Positions 7,985 to 15,655 of a stretch of DNA of 37,319 bases are shown piece by piece. Location: NCBI GenBank assembly GCA_937895515.1, contig CALAYS010000171.1:1-37319 (forward strand), in the 5' to 3' direction. This DNA is from an uncultured bacterium. Lineage in GTDB: Bacteria > Patescibacteriota > Minisyncoccia > Phycocordibacterales > UBA9973. Each line of letters begins with the position of its first letter. Position 1 is the first letter of the stretch. Under the pieces are notes generated by a model that made no database searches, was not told the origin of the DNA, and worked only from the letters and a program-made list of their open reading frames with translations. Made by a program: the position numbers and the translations under genes.

Positions 7985-9421
7985 TTAAAATAAACTATAT
8001 ATTGCAGCCAATGCAGCAATACTCATAATTACCACTACTGACCAACCAATAAAATTAGCAAATTTAGAATTGCGATATTTACCCATTAATTTATGGCTAC
8101 CGCTCATACTAACAATACATACAAGTATAATAGGAGCCACGATACCATTAGCAATTGCTGAATAAATCAAAGCTTTAATAGGGTCAATTCCAATAAAATT
8201 GATAACTATCCCGACAATAACCGCAACAATAATGACCCCGTAAAAGGCTCGGGCTTCATTTAATTTACGATAAAGACCTTCTTTCCAACCAAAGCTCTCA
8301 GAAATGGCATATGCAGCAGATCCAGCCAATACTGGTATAGCCAGCATCCCAGTACCAATAATACCTATAGCAAATAATAGATATGCACTATTTCCTGCAA
8401 GTGGTCTTAAAGCTGCTGCTGCATCAGCTGCCGTTGTAATGTTTGTTATACCATGTGCATGAAGAGTAGCTCCACAAACAGCAATTATAAAAAACATAAC
8501 GACATTAGAAATAAACATTCCAGTCCAAACATCAAAACGCATTTTTTTAACCTCACTCATATTTGTTCCGCGTCTTTGATGAGCAGTTACTTTACCGTGT
8601 TCAATTTCCTCTTCTACTTCTTGAGATGTTTGCCAGAAAAATAAATAAGGTGAAATTGTAGTACCCAAAACCCCAGTAATAATTAAGATGGCGTCTTTAG
8701 TAAACACAAAATGTGGAACAAAACTATGTTTAAAAAGATCGGACCAATTCATATGTACTAAAAATCCAGTAATAACATATGACAATAAACAAAATGCTAA
8801 CCATTTTAAATAACGAGCATATTCTTTATAAGGCACAAATATTTGTAAAACAAGTCCAACAAGACCCATAACAATAATCAGTGCAGTAAAGTTAAATGTA
8901 GGGAAAAGTAATTGTATAGCTTTAGCCATTGCCCCCAAATCAGCCCCAATGTTTAAAACATTCGCTAAAAACAAAAGTATAGTACAAGCATAAAGCATTT
9001 TCTTTGAAAACATGTGCTTGATATTTGCGGCTAATCCCCGCCCAGTAACCAAGGCTATACGGGCGCACATTTCTTGGATTGTAGCCATTAGTGGAAATGT
9101 CCACGCGGCAAGCCACAAAAAGTTAAACCCATAAACTGCTCCAGTTTGAGAATATGTTGCAATCCCCGAAGGATCATCATCCGCAGCCCCTGTAATAACA
9201 CCGGGTCCAAGAGTTTTTAAATATTCTTTACCATCTTCGATTACAGAATGAGATTCGACTTTTACATCGGTTTCTACCGTTACAGAATTAACTGTATCAA
9301 CTTCGGTTGTATTTATTTCAACGCTAGTTTCGGTTTTAGGAGAATTATCTTCCTCGAAACCTATAACCGGAGCAGGTTTATTATTTATAATATTGGGGTT
9401 TGTGTTTTCGTCTTGATTCAT
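7985..9421 (-). CDS. NRAMP-family metal transporter, variant binding motif
   Basis: A 478-residue membrane protein with about eleven helices after an acidic, probably cytosolic N-terminal extension of about 65 residues. Family features include LGPGVITGAADDDPSG at the first helix and GTTISPYLFFWQ at the sixth. Classical NRAMP Mn/Fe transporters have DPGN and MPHN at these two sites; here they read DPSG (residues 83-86) and SPYL, so the metal-binding Asn and Met are both lost. This pattern is like the NRAMP-related magnesium transporter branch, which suggests Mg2+ or another hard cation as substrate (inference). TATAAT lies six bases before the ATG, and it diverges from the hydrolase gene at 9485. 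Confidence 0.85.
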   Translation of the reverse strand: MNQDENTNPNIINNKPAPVIGFEEDNSPKTETSVEINTTEVDTVNSVTVETDVKVESHSVIEDGKEYLKTLGPGVITGAADDDPSGIATYSQTGAVYGFNFLWLAAWTFPLMATIQEMCARIALVTGRGLAANIKHMFSKKMLYACTILLFLANVLNIGADLGAMAKAIQLLFPTFNFTALIIVMGLVGLVLQIFVPYKEYARYLKWLAFCLLSYVITGFLVHMNWSDLFKHSFVPHFVFTKDAILIITGVLGTTISPYLFFWQTSQEVEEEIEHGKVTAHQRRGTNMSEVKKMRFDVWTGMFISNVVMFFIIAVCGATLHAHGITNITTAADAAAALRPLAGNSAYLLFAIGIIGTGMLAIPVLAGSAAYAISESFGWKEGLYRKLNEARAFYGVIIVAVIVGIVINFIGIDPIKALIYSAIANGIVAPIILVCIVSMSGSHKLMGKYRNSKFANFIGWSVVVIMSIAALAAIYSLF

Positions 9422-9427
9422 GCGGTT

Positions 9428-9433
9428 ATTATA
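9428..9433 (-). promoter_or_regulatory. -10 box, leaderless promoter for the NRAMP-family gene
   Basis: TATAAT on the minus strand, six bases before the ATG at 9421. Only 63 bases separate the two divergent start codons. Confidence 0.75.
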
Positions 9434-9472
9434 TCATTTAATATAAAAAGATATCTAGTAAAAATGCTGTGC

Positions 9473-9478
9473 TATAAT
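9473..9478 (+). promoter_or_regulatory. -10 box, leaderless promoter for the MBL-fold hydrolase
   Basis: TATAAT, six bases before the ATG at 9485; this decides the start against an open frame that extends upstream into the transporter gene. Confidence 0.8.
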
Positions 9479-9484
9479 AGATTT

Positions 9485-10126
9485 ATGAAAATCAAAAAAC
9501 TAGGACATTGCTGTTTTGTTATGGAGCCAGTTATAGGGCTACGGATTATGACCGATCCGGGAGAATATTCGGATTTACAAAATACTGAAACTAATATACA
9601 AGTAGTACTAATTACCCATGAACACCCTGACCATTTACATATTGAGTCACTTAAAAAGGTTTTGGAAAATAATCCTGATTGTTTAATTATTACAAATACC
9701 GCTGTTGGTAAATTACTGGACGATGCTGGGATTAAATACAGTATTGTTGAAGACGGGCAAGATTATGAAATAGCTGGAGTTAAAATACATGGGTTTGGAA
9801 ACGTCCACGAAGAAGTTTATGAAAAATTTGGCCAAGTTCAAAATACTGGCTATATGATAAATAATCTTTGCTACCCTGGTGATTCTTTTGCTAACCCTAA
9901 TATGCCAATTGATATTTTGGCATTGCCAGTAGCTGGACCATGGATGCGTATAAAAGATGCGATTAAATATGCATTGGAATTAAAACCCCGTGCTGTATTC
10001 CCTGTTCATGATGGAATGATTGTGGAAACTCGCCCCGGCCCAATTTACCGACTACCATCTACAATTCTCCCAGAGAATAATATCGAATTCAAAAAGCTAG
10101 AAATTGGAATAGAAGAAGAAATATAA
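9485..10126 (+). CDS. Metallo-beta-lactamase-fold hydrolase (UlaG/UPF0173-like)
   Basis: 213 residues, the usual size for the short UlaG-like branch. The metal motif is LITHEHPDHLH at residues 42-52 (HxHxDH), followed by further metal-ligand positions near GFGNVHEEVYE, YPGDSF (Asp) and FPVHDGM (His). These proteins are cytosolic metal-dependent hydrolases; the substrate is unknown for most. The frame is open further upstream, but that part overlaps the divergent transporter gene and its promoter. It converges on the orphan gene at 10188. Confidence 0.85.
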   Translation: MKIKKLGHCCFVMEPVIGLRIMTDPGEYSDLQNTETNIQVVLITHEHPDHLHIESLKKVLENNPDCLIITNTAVGKLLDDAGIKYSIVEDGQDYEIAGVKIHGFGNVHEEVYEKFGQVQNTGYMINNLCYPGDSFANPNMPIDILALPVAGPWMRIKDAIKYALELKPRAVFPVHDGMIVETRPGPIYRLPSTILPENNIEFKKLEIGIEEEI

Positions 10127-10129
10127 AAT

Positions 10130-10158
10130 AAAAAAGACTAGCCGATAAAGGTTAGTCT
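10130..10158 (-). terminator. Terminator A of a matched pair
   Basis: On the minus strand AGACTAACC and GGCTAGTCT form a nine-pair stem (one G-U) around TTTATC, followed by six T. The 46 bases 10130-10175 match 11167-11212 at 38 positions. Confidence 0.8.
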
Positions 10159-10187
10159 GTTAAAAGTTTTTTGGGATGTAAATGATT

Positions 10188-10724
10188 TTAAGAATACTCT
10201 TCCATTAAAGTTGAGATAAAGCTTATCCAACGATTATCTGGAGCATATCTCTCCTCAATTTTAATTGCAGTTTTGTTTAATTTTTCATAAAATTCTTCTG
10301 TGTTAAGAAATGGATACCCATATAAAGCAACAAAAGAATCGGCTATTAAAAATAAAACACTTATAGCCTCATCTATCATTGAATCATGACCTGACGTACC
10401 GGCACATCCATTTAGTATGTCTATCCCCCCAGGATATTGCTCTAATTCATTGTTTTCAAATTCTTTAGAGCGTATTTTTTTAAAAAGTAACGTTTGTGTT
10501 ACTTTTTTGGAAGAAAAATGCATATATTTGAATTTTTTGTCAGGATGAATAAAACCAATTTTCTCACAAACCATTTTATTAGTTTTATGGCAATACCATG
10601 CAAAATAAAATCCTTTGCAATCAGGTTTTGGGTTTCCTGGTAAATTTTCCAGTGCTTTTTGTAATCTTTCCCAAAAGGGATCAAGGGCTCTATAAGAGTC
10701 CATTTTAAATTTTAAGTTTTTCAT
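10188..10724 (-). CDS. Hypothetical protein, 178 residues
   Basis: I do not recognise the family. The product starts MKNLKFKMDSYRALDPFWER, is soluble, and has a conspicuous central stretch YPGGIDILNGCAGTSGHDSM with a Cys and His that could be catalytic or metal-binding, then a hydrophobic helix (ISVLFLIADSFVALYGY). The frame is open back to 10865, but that would overlap the upstream gene by 120 bases; the start at 10724 follows its stop by 19 bases. It is the last gene of the unit with 10744-11115 and is followed by terminator A. Confidence 0.6.
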   Translation of the reverse strand: MKNLKFKMDSYRALDPFWERLQKALENLPGNPKPDCKGFYFAWYCHKTNKMVCEKIGFIHPDKKFKYMHFSSKKVTQTLLFKKIRSKEFENNELEQYPGGIDILNGCAGTSGHDSMIDEAISVLFLIADSFVALYGYPFLNTEEFYEKLNKTAIKIEERYAPDNRWISFISTLMEEYS

Positions 10725-10743
10725 ATTTTGATAATTTAATTGT

Positions 10744-11115
10744 TTAATATTTTTTAAATTTAATGTTATCTTCGTGAAAAAAACTAAGTAAAGATTCTTG
10801 TCTTTTTTCTTCTTCTGTTGGTTTGACCCAAGACCCATCCTGGAGCCAATAATTTCCTCTATCATTTAATTCCGCAAAAAGAGATCTTAAATAACTTTCA
10901 TTATTTTTTTGATAAGACCAAAGAGCAATAAGCTCTTCATCAGATACTTCATCTATTGAGGCTATGTCTATCCAACCAGATATCTTTTCAGCTTTTTTAT
11001 TTTCTGTTGCCAAAAAATATCTTTCAAAGCTAGATAATTCGGTTTGAAAATAGCAAGAAGGTCCAACATAGGCAACTCTGCCTTTGTACTTTTTGAATTC
11101 TGATTCACTATTCAT
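10744..11115 (-). CDS. Hypothetical protein, 123 residues
   Basis: An acidic soluble protein with no recognised domain; notable features are VAYVGPSCYFQTELSSF near the start, an EVSDEELIALWSY helix and a WLQDGSWVKPTEEEKRQ stretch near the end. It is the first gene of a two-gene unit. Its promoter (11137-11165) is near-consensus and predicts an untranslated leader of about 15 bases that is almost all A and T with no Shine-Dalgarno, unlike the leaderless starts of most neighbours. Confidence 0.6.
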   Translation of the reverse strand: MNSESEFKKYKGRVAYVGPSCYFQTELSSFERYFLATENKKAEKISGWIDIASIDEVSDEELIALWSYQKNNESYLRSLFAELNDRGNYWLQDGSWVKPTEEEKRQESLLSFFHEDNIKFKKY

Positions 11116-11136
11116 TTTTTTATTTATTTAAACCAA

Positions 11137-11165
11137 ACTATACATTTTAAGAGTCTTTTTGTCAA
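11137..11165 (-). promoter_or_regulatory. Strong promoter of the orphan pair
   Basis: On the minus strand TTGACA (11160-11165), 17-base gap, TATAGT (11137-11142). The -10 lies 21 bases before the ATG at 11115. The -35 sits directly against terminator B. Confidence 0.8.
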
Positions 11166-11166
11166 T

Positions 11167-11195
11167 AAAAAAGGCTAACCGGTAAAGGTCAGCCT
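11167..11195 (-). terminator. Terminator B of a matched pair
   Basis: Minus-strand hairpin AGGCTGACC / GGTTAGCCT with six T. Against terminator A, one base pair in the stem has changed on both sides (A-T to G-C), which keeps the pairing. Confidence 0.8.
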
Positions 11196-11225
11196 GTCTA
11201 AAATTTTTTGGGTTTGAGGATATTT

Positions 11226-11498
11226 TTATTCTTCTGCAGGGTGTTTGTTTAACCCGGCTTCTTCCATTGCGCGATAAAGGTTTGCAATAGCTAATAGAAC
11301 ATCGGGGTGTTTTCTGAGATTTCCACCATTTGTACTTATCCTGGTTGTGGTCCGAATCCGTACATCTTTTAGAACTAAATCTCCTTTACCAATTTTTTTA
11401 GCATCTTCTAAAAGGTTAAGGTAATAATCTCCATTCCCCATAGATTCCATCCAAAAATGGACTTTAGAGGTGTTTTCGTCATCTGTTAATATTGCCAT
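11226..11498 (-). CDS. Hypothetical protein, 90 residues
   Basis: Small soluble protein with MESMGNGDYYLNLLEDAKK, a basic RIRTTTRISTNGG stretch and a C-terminal helix ANLYRAMEEAGLNKHPAEE. No family recognised. It follows the gene at 11521-11865 by 22 bases, so the two are probably co-transcribed and end at terminator B. Confidence 0.6.
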   Translation of the reverse strand: MAILTDDENTSKVHFWMESMGNGDYYLNLLEDAKKIGKGDLVLKDVRIRTTTRISTNGGNLRKHPDVLLAIANLYRAMEEAGLNKHPAEE

Positions 11499-11520
11499 GA
11501 TTTAAATTTTTAAATATATT

Positions 11521-11865
11521 TTAATTTTTTGATAAAAGTTCAAAAATTTTCTGCAAAGAATCGATCCGTTGAACTTTGATTATTAAATCGGTTTTTTCCT
11601 CAAGGGTTAAGAATCTATAACCTTTTACACCCTTATGGTGTCCTTTTGTTTCTTTGTTCCCTATATAATACCTTTCAGTATTTATTTTTTTAACAAAGGG
11701 TTTTGGATCTGAAATTAAATCAACCAGCTTCCATCCTATTAAAAGGGTTGCCTTCGATATTGTTCCTGTACCCTTTTTAGATATAAAATAGGGTGTTTGT
11801 TTACCATCTTCATGGTCTATAACCACGATAGAATTTTCTGCAATTTGTTCTTCTGTGAGATACAT
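11521..11865 (-). CDS. Hypothetical protein, 114 residues
   Basis: Soluble, basic protein with an apparent beta-rich first half (IVVIDHEDGKQTPYFISKKG) and a helical end. A GNKETKGHHKGVKGYRF stretch has paired His and Lys, as in nucleic-acid-binding loops, but I cannot assign a family. It heads the upstream unit of the orphan cluster. A weak TTTACT-17-TATTTT promoter about 20-50 bases upstream predicts an A/T-rich leader of about 20 bases and no Shine-Dalgarno. Confidence 0.55.
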   Translation of the reverse strand: MYLTEEQIAENSIVVIDHEDGKQTPYFISKKGTGTISKATLLIGWKLVDLISDPKPFVKKINTERYYIGNKETKGHHKGVKGYRFLTLEEKTDLIIKVQRIDSLQKIFELLSKN

Positions 11866-11931
11866 ATTTTTAAGATTTATTAATCAAAAAATACCATAAA
11901 TATTGTATTAAGTAAAGGTTTAGGTTTTGAG

Positions 11932-12477
11932 CTATTTATTTAAAAAATATTCAATTATTTTAGGATTTTGGGAGATTTCAGGATGAAATTGAAACCCAAT
12001 TATTGGACGAGATTTATGTTTAATGATTTCCGCCCCGTGGTCTGATACAGCATAAACGCTAAAATCATTTGGGATTTTATTTATCCCAATACTGTGGGCT
12101 TCATTTACTATAATATTTTTAGTTCCTAAAAATTCAGCAAAATCATTATTTACTATTTCTAAATCCACACTACCACGATGCTCTATACCCAAATCCACCA
12201 ATTCCCCACTAAAAGCTTGAACGATTATTTCTGCACCTAAACAAATACCAATAATTGGGATTTTAGAATTTTTAATAATTTCAATTTCTAAAATATAATC
12301 ATTGGGGTGTCGCAGTACCGTTGGTACATCTGACCCACCAGAAAAAACAATGGCATCATAAATATCAAAACTTTGCCCCTTTAACAACGCTTCTTTTTTA
12401 AGAATTGTGACATTTGGAAAAAGTGAGACTAATTCACTTAAATGTTTTGTATGATTATCGATAATTAAAGTTTGCAT
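11932..12477 (-). CDS. Class I glutamine amidotransferase-like protein
   Basis: 181 residues forming a stand-alone GATase1 domain. The nucleophile elbow GICLGAE carries Cys79, and the other two triad members are in FHPE (His165, Glu167). An FSGGSDVP loop near residue 46 contributes the oxyanion region. Such free-standing domains hydrolyse glutamine or gamma-glutamyl compounds, or partner a synthase; no partner is beside it. It ends a three-gene unit (Nudix, endonuclease/phosphatase, GATase) with gaps of 7 and 9 bases. Confidence 0.8.
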   Translation of the reverse strand: MQTLIIDNHTKHLSELVSLFPNVTILKKEALLKGQSFDIYDAIVFSGGSDVPTVLRHPNDYILEIEIIKNSKIPIIGICLGAEIIVQAFSGELVDLGIEHRGSVDLEIVNNDFAEFLGTKNIIVNEAHSIGINKIPNDFSVYAVSDHGAEIIKHKSRPIIGFQFHPEISQNPKIIEYFLNK

Positions 12478-12486
12478 TATTTTATA

Positions 12487-13272
12487 CTAAATTTCAAACT
12501 CTGAAATTATAGGATAATGGTCAGTTAGTACACTAATATCTACTTTAGAATTTATAAGATGTAGTCCTTTGTATAATACATGGTCATACCAACTACCTTT
12601 TGGTGTTGTAGGGTCATCAGTATTTATTTCCTTTATATGGTTAAACAAATTAGGTAAGTGCAATTTAAGTGATTTATCGTTAATATTAAAATCTCCTTGT
12701 ATTAAGGTCATATTTTTAATTTTTTGTTCTATTATAGAAGAAACATCATTCAATATCTCAACGACTTCAGGATCATTATATTCCTTTTTAAATCTACGAA
12801 ATGGAACAAGGTGCAATGTTCCCACAGTTATATTTTTAAAATCAGTTAAAATAACCTGCACAAAAGAACAACCCTTATCAAACGAAATCCATTCATCACC
12901 ATTTTCTTGTATTGATTTAAAATAAGGATTTTTAAAAAATTCAAACGAGTGATTTGATATTGGATATTTTGAAATGATAGATTGGCAAAGACCTTGATCA
13001 TCTTCTATATGAGATTCACTATATTTATCATTTACCCAATACTGAAAACCTAGCCTTTCAGCAATTAATTTAGTTTGAATAACATTTTGGTTTGCATGGG
13101 CTTCCTGAAGAGTAATAATATCTACATCAAATTCTTTTATTTTTGAAATAATATATTCTAAATCATCATTTAAATAACTTGGGTTCAAAGACCCCGGACC
13201 TTGTGTTGGGTCAGAATTAATACCCCTTATCTTTGCACCACCAATATTCCATTGTAAAGTCTTTAGTTTCAT
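12487..13272 (-). CDS. Endonuclease/exonuclease/phosphatase family protein
   Basis: 261 residues with the EEP superfamily order of motifs: LQWNIGG (Asn), LQEAH (metal-binding Glu), GTLHL, QGDFNIN (Asp/Asn) and the terminal DHYPI (Asp-His). No signal peptide or membrane segment, so it is probably cytosolic. Family members cut DNA, remove phosphates from lipids or act on other phosphodiesters; substrate is not predictable here. Middle gene of the 11932-13864 unit. Confidence 0.8.
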   Translation of the reverse strand: MKLKTLQWNIGGAKIRGINSDPTQGPGSLNPSYLNDDLEYIISKIKEFDVDIITLQEAHANQNVIQTKLIAERLGFQYWVNDKYSESHIEDDQGLCQSIISKYPISNHSFEFFKNPYFKSIQENGDEWISFDKGCSFVQVILTDFKNITVGTLHLVPFRRFKKEYNDPEVVEILNDVSSIIEQKIKNMTLIQGDFNINDKSLKLHLPNLFNHIKEINTDDPTTPKGSWYDHVLYKGLHLINSKVDISVLTDHYPIISEFEI

Positions 13273-13279
13273 AAAATTT

Positions 13280-13864
13280 CTATATACTAAACAATTTCTT
13301 TAATTCTTCTTTTTTGTCTTCATTGGTTAAAGCTTGAAAAAAGTAAGGGATTATTTCTTTATCATTTTGGCCGAAATTCATTTCAGAGACTAGTTGTAGT
13401 AGTTCATCAAATGAAACCTTTTTAAAAGATATTTTTTCTCCATTATCAACACTGGGTTCACTCACTTTTTTTAATCCTTTAGCTATAAAAAAATATTTTA
13501 CCCAATCAACTTTCATTAAAGGATTGATTGCTTTCCATAAAATAAACTCATTAGCCTCATAACCACTTTCTTCTAACATTTCTCGCTTTACTGCATCTAA
13601 TGCATCCTCGCCATCATCCATTCGGCCACCAATAGGGCAAATAACTGGCTTACTGCCTGGTTGCTCTTCTTGTATTAATAAAATACTACCATCATCCATT
13701 ATTGGAAAAACTAAAGCTGTATCTGGTCTTTTTACTTTCTCAAACTTTGCAATCGTTCCATCAAACATAACTTGCTCCCATTGATAAACATCAAAAATCT
13801 TACCCTTAAACACTAACTGGGCATTATTTGGAATTGGTTGACTTGATTCTGGCCGTGGTGTCAT
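13280..13864 (-). CDS. Nudix hydrolase (ADP-ribose pyrophosphatase-like)
   Basis: 194 residues. The Nudix box at residues 80-102 (GRMDDGEDALDAVKREMLEE plus SG) fits G-x5-E-x7-RE-x2-EE-x-G. The preceding beta strands and the QEEQPGSKP stretch resemble ADP-ribose/NDP-sugar hydrolases, which cleave nucleoside diphosphates linked to another group. It heads a three-gene unit; TATACT at 13872-13877 lies seven bases before the ATG. The start is divergent from the acetyltransferase at 13905, with 40 bases between start codons. Confidence 0.85.
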   Translation of the reverse strand: MTPRPESSQPIPNNAQLVFKGKIFDVYQWEQVMFDGTIAKFEKVKRPDTALVFPIMDDGSILLIQEEQPGSKPVICPIGGRMDDGEDALDAVKREMLEESGYEANEFILWKAINPLMKVDWVKYFFIAKGLKKVSEPSVDNGEKISFKKVSFDELLQLVSEMNFGQNDKEIIPYFFQALTNEDKKEELKKLFSI

Positions 13865-13871
13865 ATGTTGT

Positions 13872-13898
13872 AGTATAACATGAGATTTATGATATTAT
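13872..13898. promoter_or_regulatory. Paired divergent -10 boxes
   Basis: TATACT on the minus strand (13872-13877, seven bases before 13864) and TATTAT on the plus strand (13893-13898, six bases before 13905). The 40-base spacer forces the two promoters to overlap, so the two units may compete for polymerase. Confidence 0.65.
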
Positions 13899-13904
13899 TA
13901 ACAG

Positions 13905-14435
13905 ATGGAAAATAACCTAGAAAAATCCCCTGCCGAGCTTGTAGAACCAAGTGAAAAGTATAAAACTTCATATATTGAGGCTTTGAGAGAGTTTAAGGAA
14001 TTTGATAATGACCAAAGTATCGATATTGAAGATCAAGATAAAAATTTTGATTTATTTTTAGAAAAAATTGAAAATAATAAAACACTCAATGAAGGTGGTA
14101 AAGTTCCTGATTTTCAATATTGGCTAGTAGAAGGAAATAAATATATTGGAGGAATAAAATATCGCCCAATATTAAATGAGGCTTTAAAATTTCGTGGAGG
14201 AAATGCTGGTTATAAAATTCGTCCAAGTGAAAGAAATAAAGGTTATGCATCCCAAATGATGCAAGAAATTATAAAAAAGGCTAAAAATGATGGTTTAACT
14301 GAATTATTAATGACTTGTGATAGTGACAATATTGCCAGCGCTAAAGTTATTGAAAAATCCGGTGGAATTTTACAAAGTACTGATATAGATCAAAAAGGAA
14401 CACCTTTTAATAGATATATTATTAAACTAGGCTAA
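13905..14435 (+). CDS. GNAT-family N-acetyltransferase
   Basis: 176 residues. The acetyl-CoA-binding motif A is GYKIRPSERNKGYASQMM, with the R-x-x-G/A loop as RNKGYA, followed by a DNIASAKVIEKSGG stretch typical of the family's C-terminal part. It resembles the COG3981-type predicted acetyltransferases. The acyl acceptor is unknown. Its stop lies four bases from the stop of the convergent HolA-like gene and no terminator is visible between them. Confidence 0.8.
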   Translation: MENNLEKSPAELVEPSEKYKTSYIEALREFKEFDNDQSIDIEDQDKNFDLFLEKIENNKTLNEGGKVPDFQYWLVEGNKYIGGIKYRPILNEALKFRGGNAGYKIRPSERNKGYASQMMQEIIKKAKNDGLTELLMTCDSDNIASAKVIEKSGGILQSTDIDQKGTPFNRYIIKLG

Positions 14436-14439
14436 TTCT

Positions 14440-15132
14440 TTACCCCAAAATTAATTTTTCTAAATGGTGTTCCATTTCATCCCCTGGTTTCATTCCAAAA
14501 AGCATATTAGTATAGAAATTCTCCGCATCATTTAAAGTCCAGGCCTTGCCTGCGGATTTGGTTTTACTGTACACAAATGGTGAAATACCCAAAGTTACGG
14601 CAGTATCTTTGGGATTCTTTTGAATTAGTACAAGGGTTTTGATAGCCCAAACGAATCGCCCCATTATGGATTCGGCGCTTTCCCCGCGGTCAATTTCCTG
14701 CCGGTATAATTGCCATAGCTTCTTTTTATCTCTTGCGATTAATGCATCGGTTATAGCAAAAGGATTTTCTTTAGCTTTTTCTGGAGCGTCTAGTTTAACA
14801 AAACTTCCCCCTGCACCAGTTATAGCCTTTTCTACATCTTTAATTACAGATTCTTCATAAAAAACAAAAAGGTTTTTAGACGCACCAATAGCATCCACAA
14901 TTTTTAAAAATTCATCGGTGTATTCTTGTATAAAATCTTCAATTATAAAAACTTTTAAGTCGCCGAATAAAGATGTGGCAACTGCGCGGTATTCCAAATC
15001 AGTGGGATTTAGTGTATCTCCAGTATGGTTTTCCAGTGTACTGTTTTTATTTAACTTTAAAAATCGATCAGCTATTTGGGATGATTCTTGTTTTATTTTT
15101 TTTAAATCTTTACCAGTAACAACATTTAACAT
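14440..15132 (-). CDS. holA: DNA polymerase III delta subunit-like protein
   Basis: 230 residues, shorter than the usual 320-340, resembling the delta clamp-loader subunit with a reduced N-terminal region. The YRAVATSLFGDLKVFIIEDF stretch matches the usual 'slFg...lvil' strand, and ALIARDKKKLWQLYRQEI plus ESIMGRFVWAIKTL match the middle and C-terminal helical domains. Delta opens the beta clamp during loading. It is the third gene after polA and the methyltransferase; its ATG is one base from the preceding stop, so translational coupling is likely. The symbol is a family-level assignment. Confidence 0.65.
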   Translation of the reverse strand: MLNVVTGKDLKKIKQESSQIADRFLKLNKNSTLENHTGDTLNPTDLEYRAVATSLFGDLKVFIIEDFIQEYTDEFLKIVDAIGASKNLFVFYEESVIKDVEKAITGAGGSFVKLDAPEKAKENPFAITDALIARDKKKLWQLYRQEIDRGESAESIMGRFVWAIKTLVLIQKNPKDTAVTLGISPFVYSKTKSAGKAWTLNDAENFYTNMLFGMKPGDEMEHHLEKLILG

Positions 15133-15133
15133 G

Positions 15134-15643
15134 TTAAATTAGTCGGCGAACTTTTTTCATATAGCTTAAATATGCATCACCGTGTTTACGAATGTGACGA
15201 GCTTCTTCCATTGGAATAACATACAGGGTTGAAAAAGTTAAAGCCAAAATAGCCCCAACACAAATAATATAAGAATTCATCATAAACCCAGCACCCAAAA
15301 CTAAAATAAACAACCCCATTTGTGTTGGGTTACGAGAATATTTATATGGGCCAGCAGTAAAGTCTTTACTACCGTCTGGTAAATAACGGGTTTTACTATT
15401 TACACTTTGAGCCCAATACATTAAAAATGTAGCAAGGATTAATAAAATAAATCCAATAGCTGAAAGATTTTCTCCACCTAGTTTAATATTAAATTTTGAT
15501 GACAAAATAGAGTCAATAACTAAACCAATTATAAAAGCAAAGAAATAAATCGAATAAGAACGAGACAATATTACATGAATATTCATAGGCTTTTTAATAT
15601 TTAGGGCTTCACTTAAATTTTGTGTTTGAGATTCTGTTTGCAT
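15134..15643 (-). CDS. Isoprenylcysteine methyltransferase-like membrane protein
   Basis: About 169 residues with four hydrophobic segments. The C-terminal half carries the phospholipid/isoprenylcysteine methyltransferase signature: TAGPYKYSRNPTQMG, then EEARHIRKHGDAYLSYMKKV. Members use S-adenosylmethionine to methylate lipids or small hydrophobic acceptors. ATG 15641-15643 is chosen over an in-frame GTG at 15652 because TATAAT at 15655-15660 would place the RNA start between them. That -10 overlaps the polA stop codon, so this gene may have its own promoter as well as read-through from polA. Confidence 0.75.
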   Translation of the reverse strand: MQTESQTQNLSEALNIKKPMNIHVILSRSYSIYFFAFIIGLVIDSILSSKFNIKLGGENLSAIGFILLILATFLMYWAQSVNSKTRYLPDGSKDFTAGPYKYSRNPTQMGLFILVLGAGFMMNSYIICVGAILALTFSTLYVIPMEEARHIRKHGDAYLSYMKKVRRLI

Positions 15644-15655
15644 AATGTACACATA

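Noticed and set aside
9248..9484. Upstream extension of the MBL-fold hydrolase
   Set aside because: It overlaps the divergent transporter gene and its promoter; the TATAAT box six bases before 9485 and the family start MKIKKLGH fix the start.
10725..10865. N-terminal extension of the 178-residue orphan
   Set aside because: It would overlap the upstream gene by 120 bases and is low-complexity; the ATG at 10724 follows that gene's stop.
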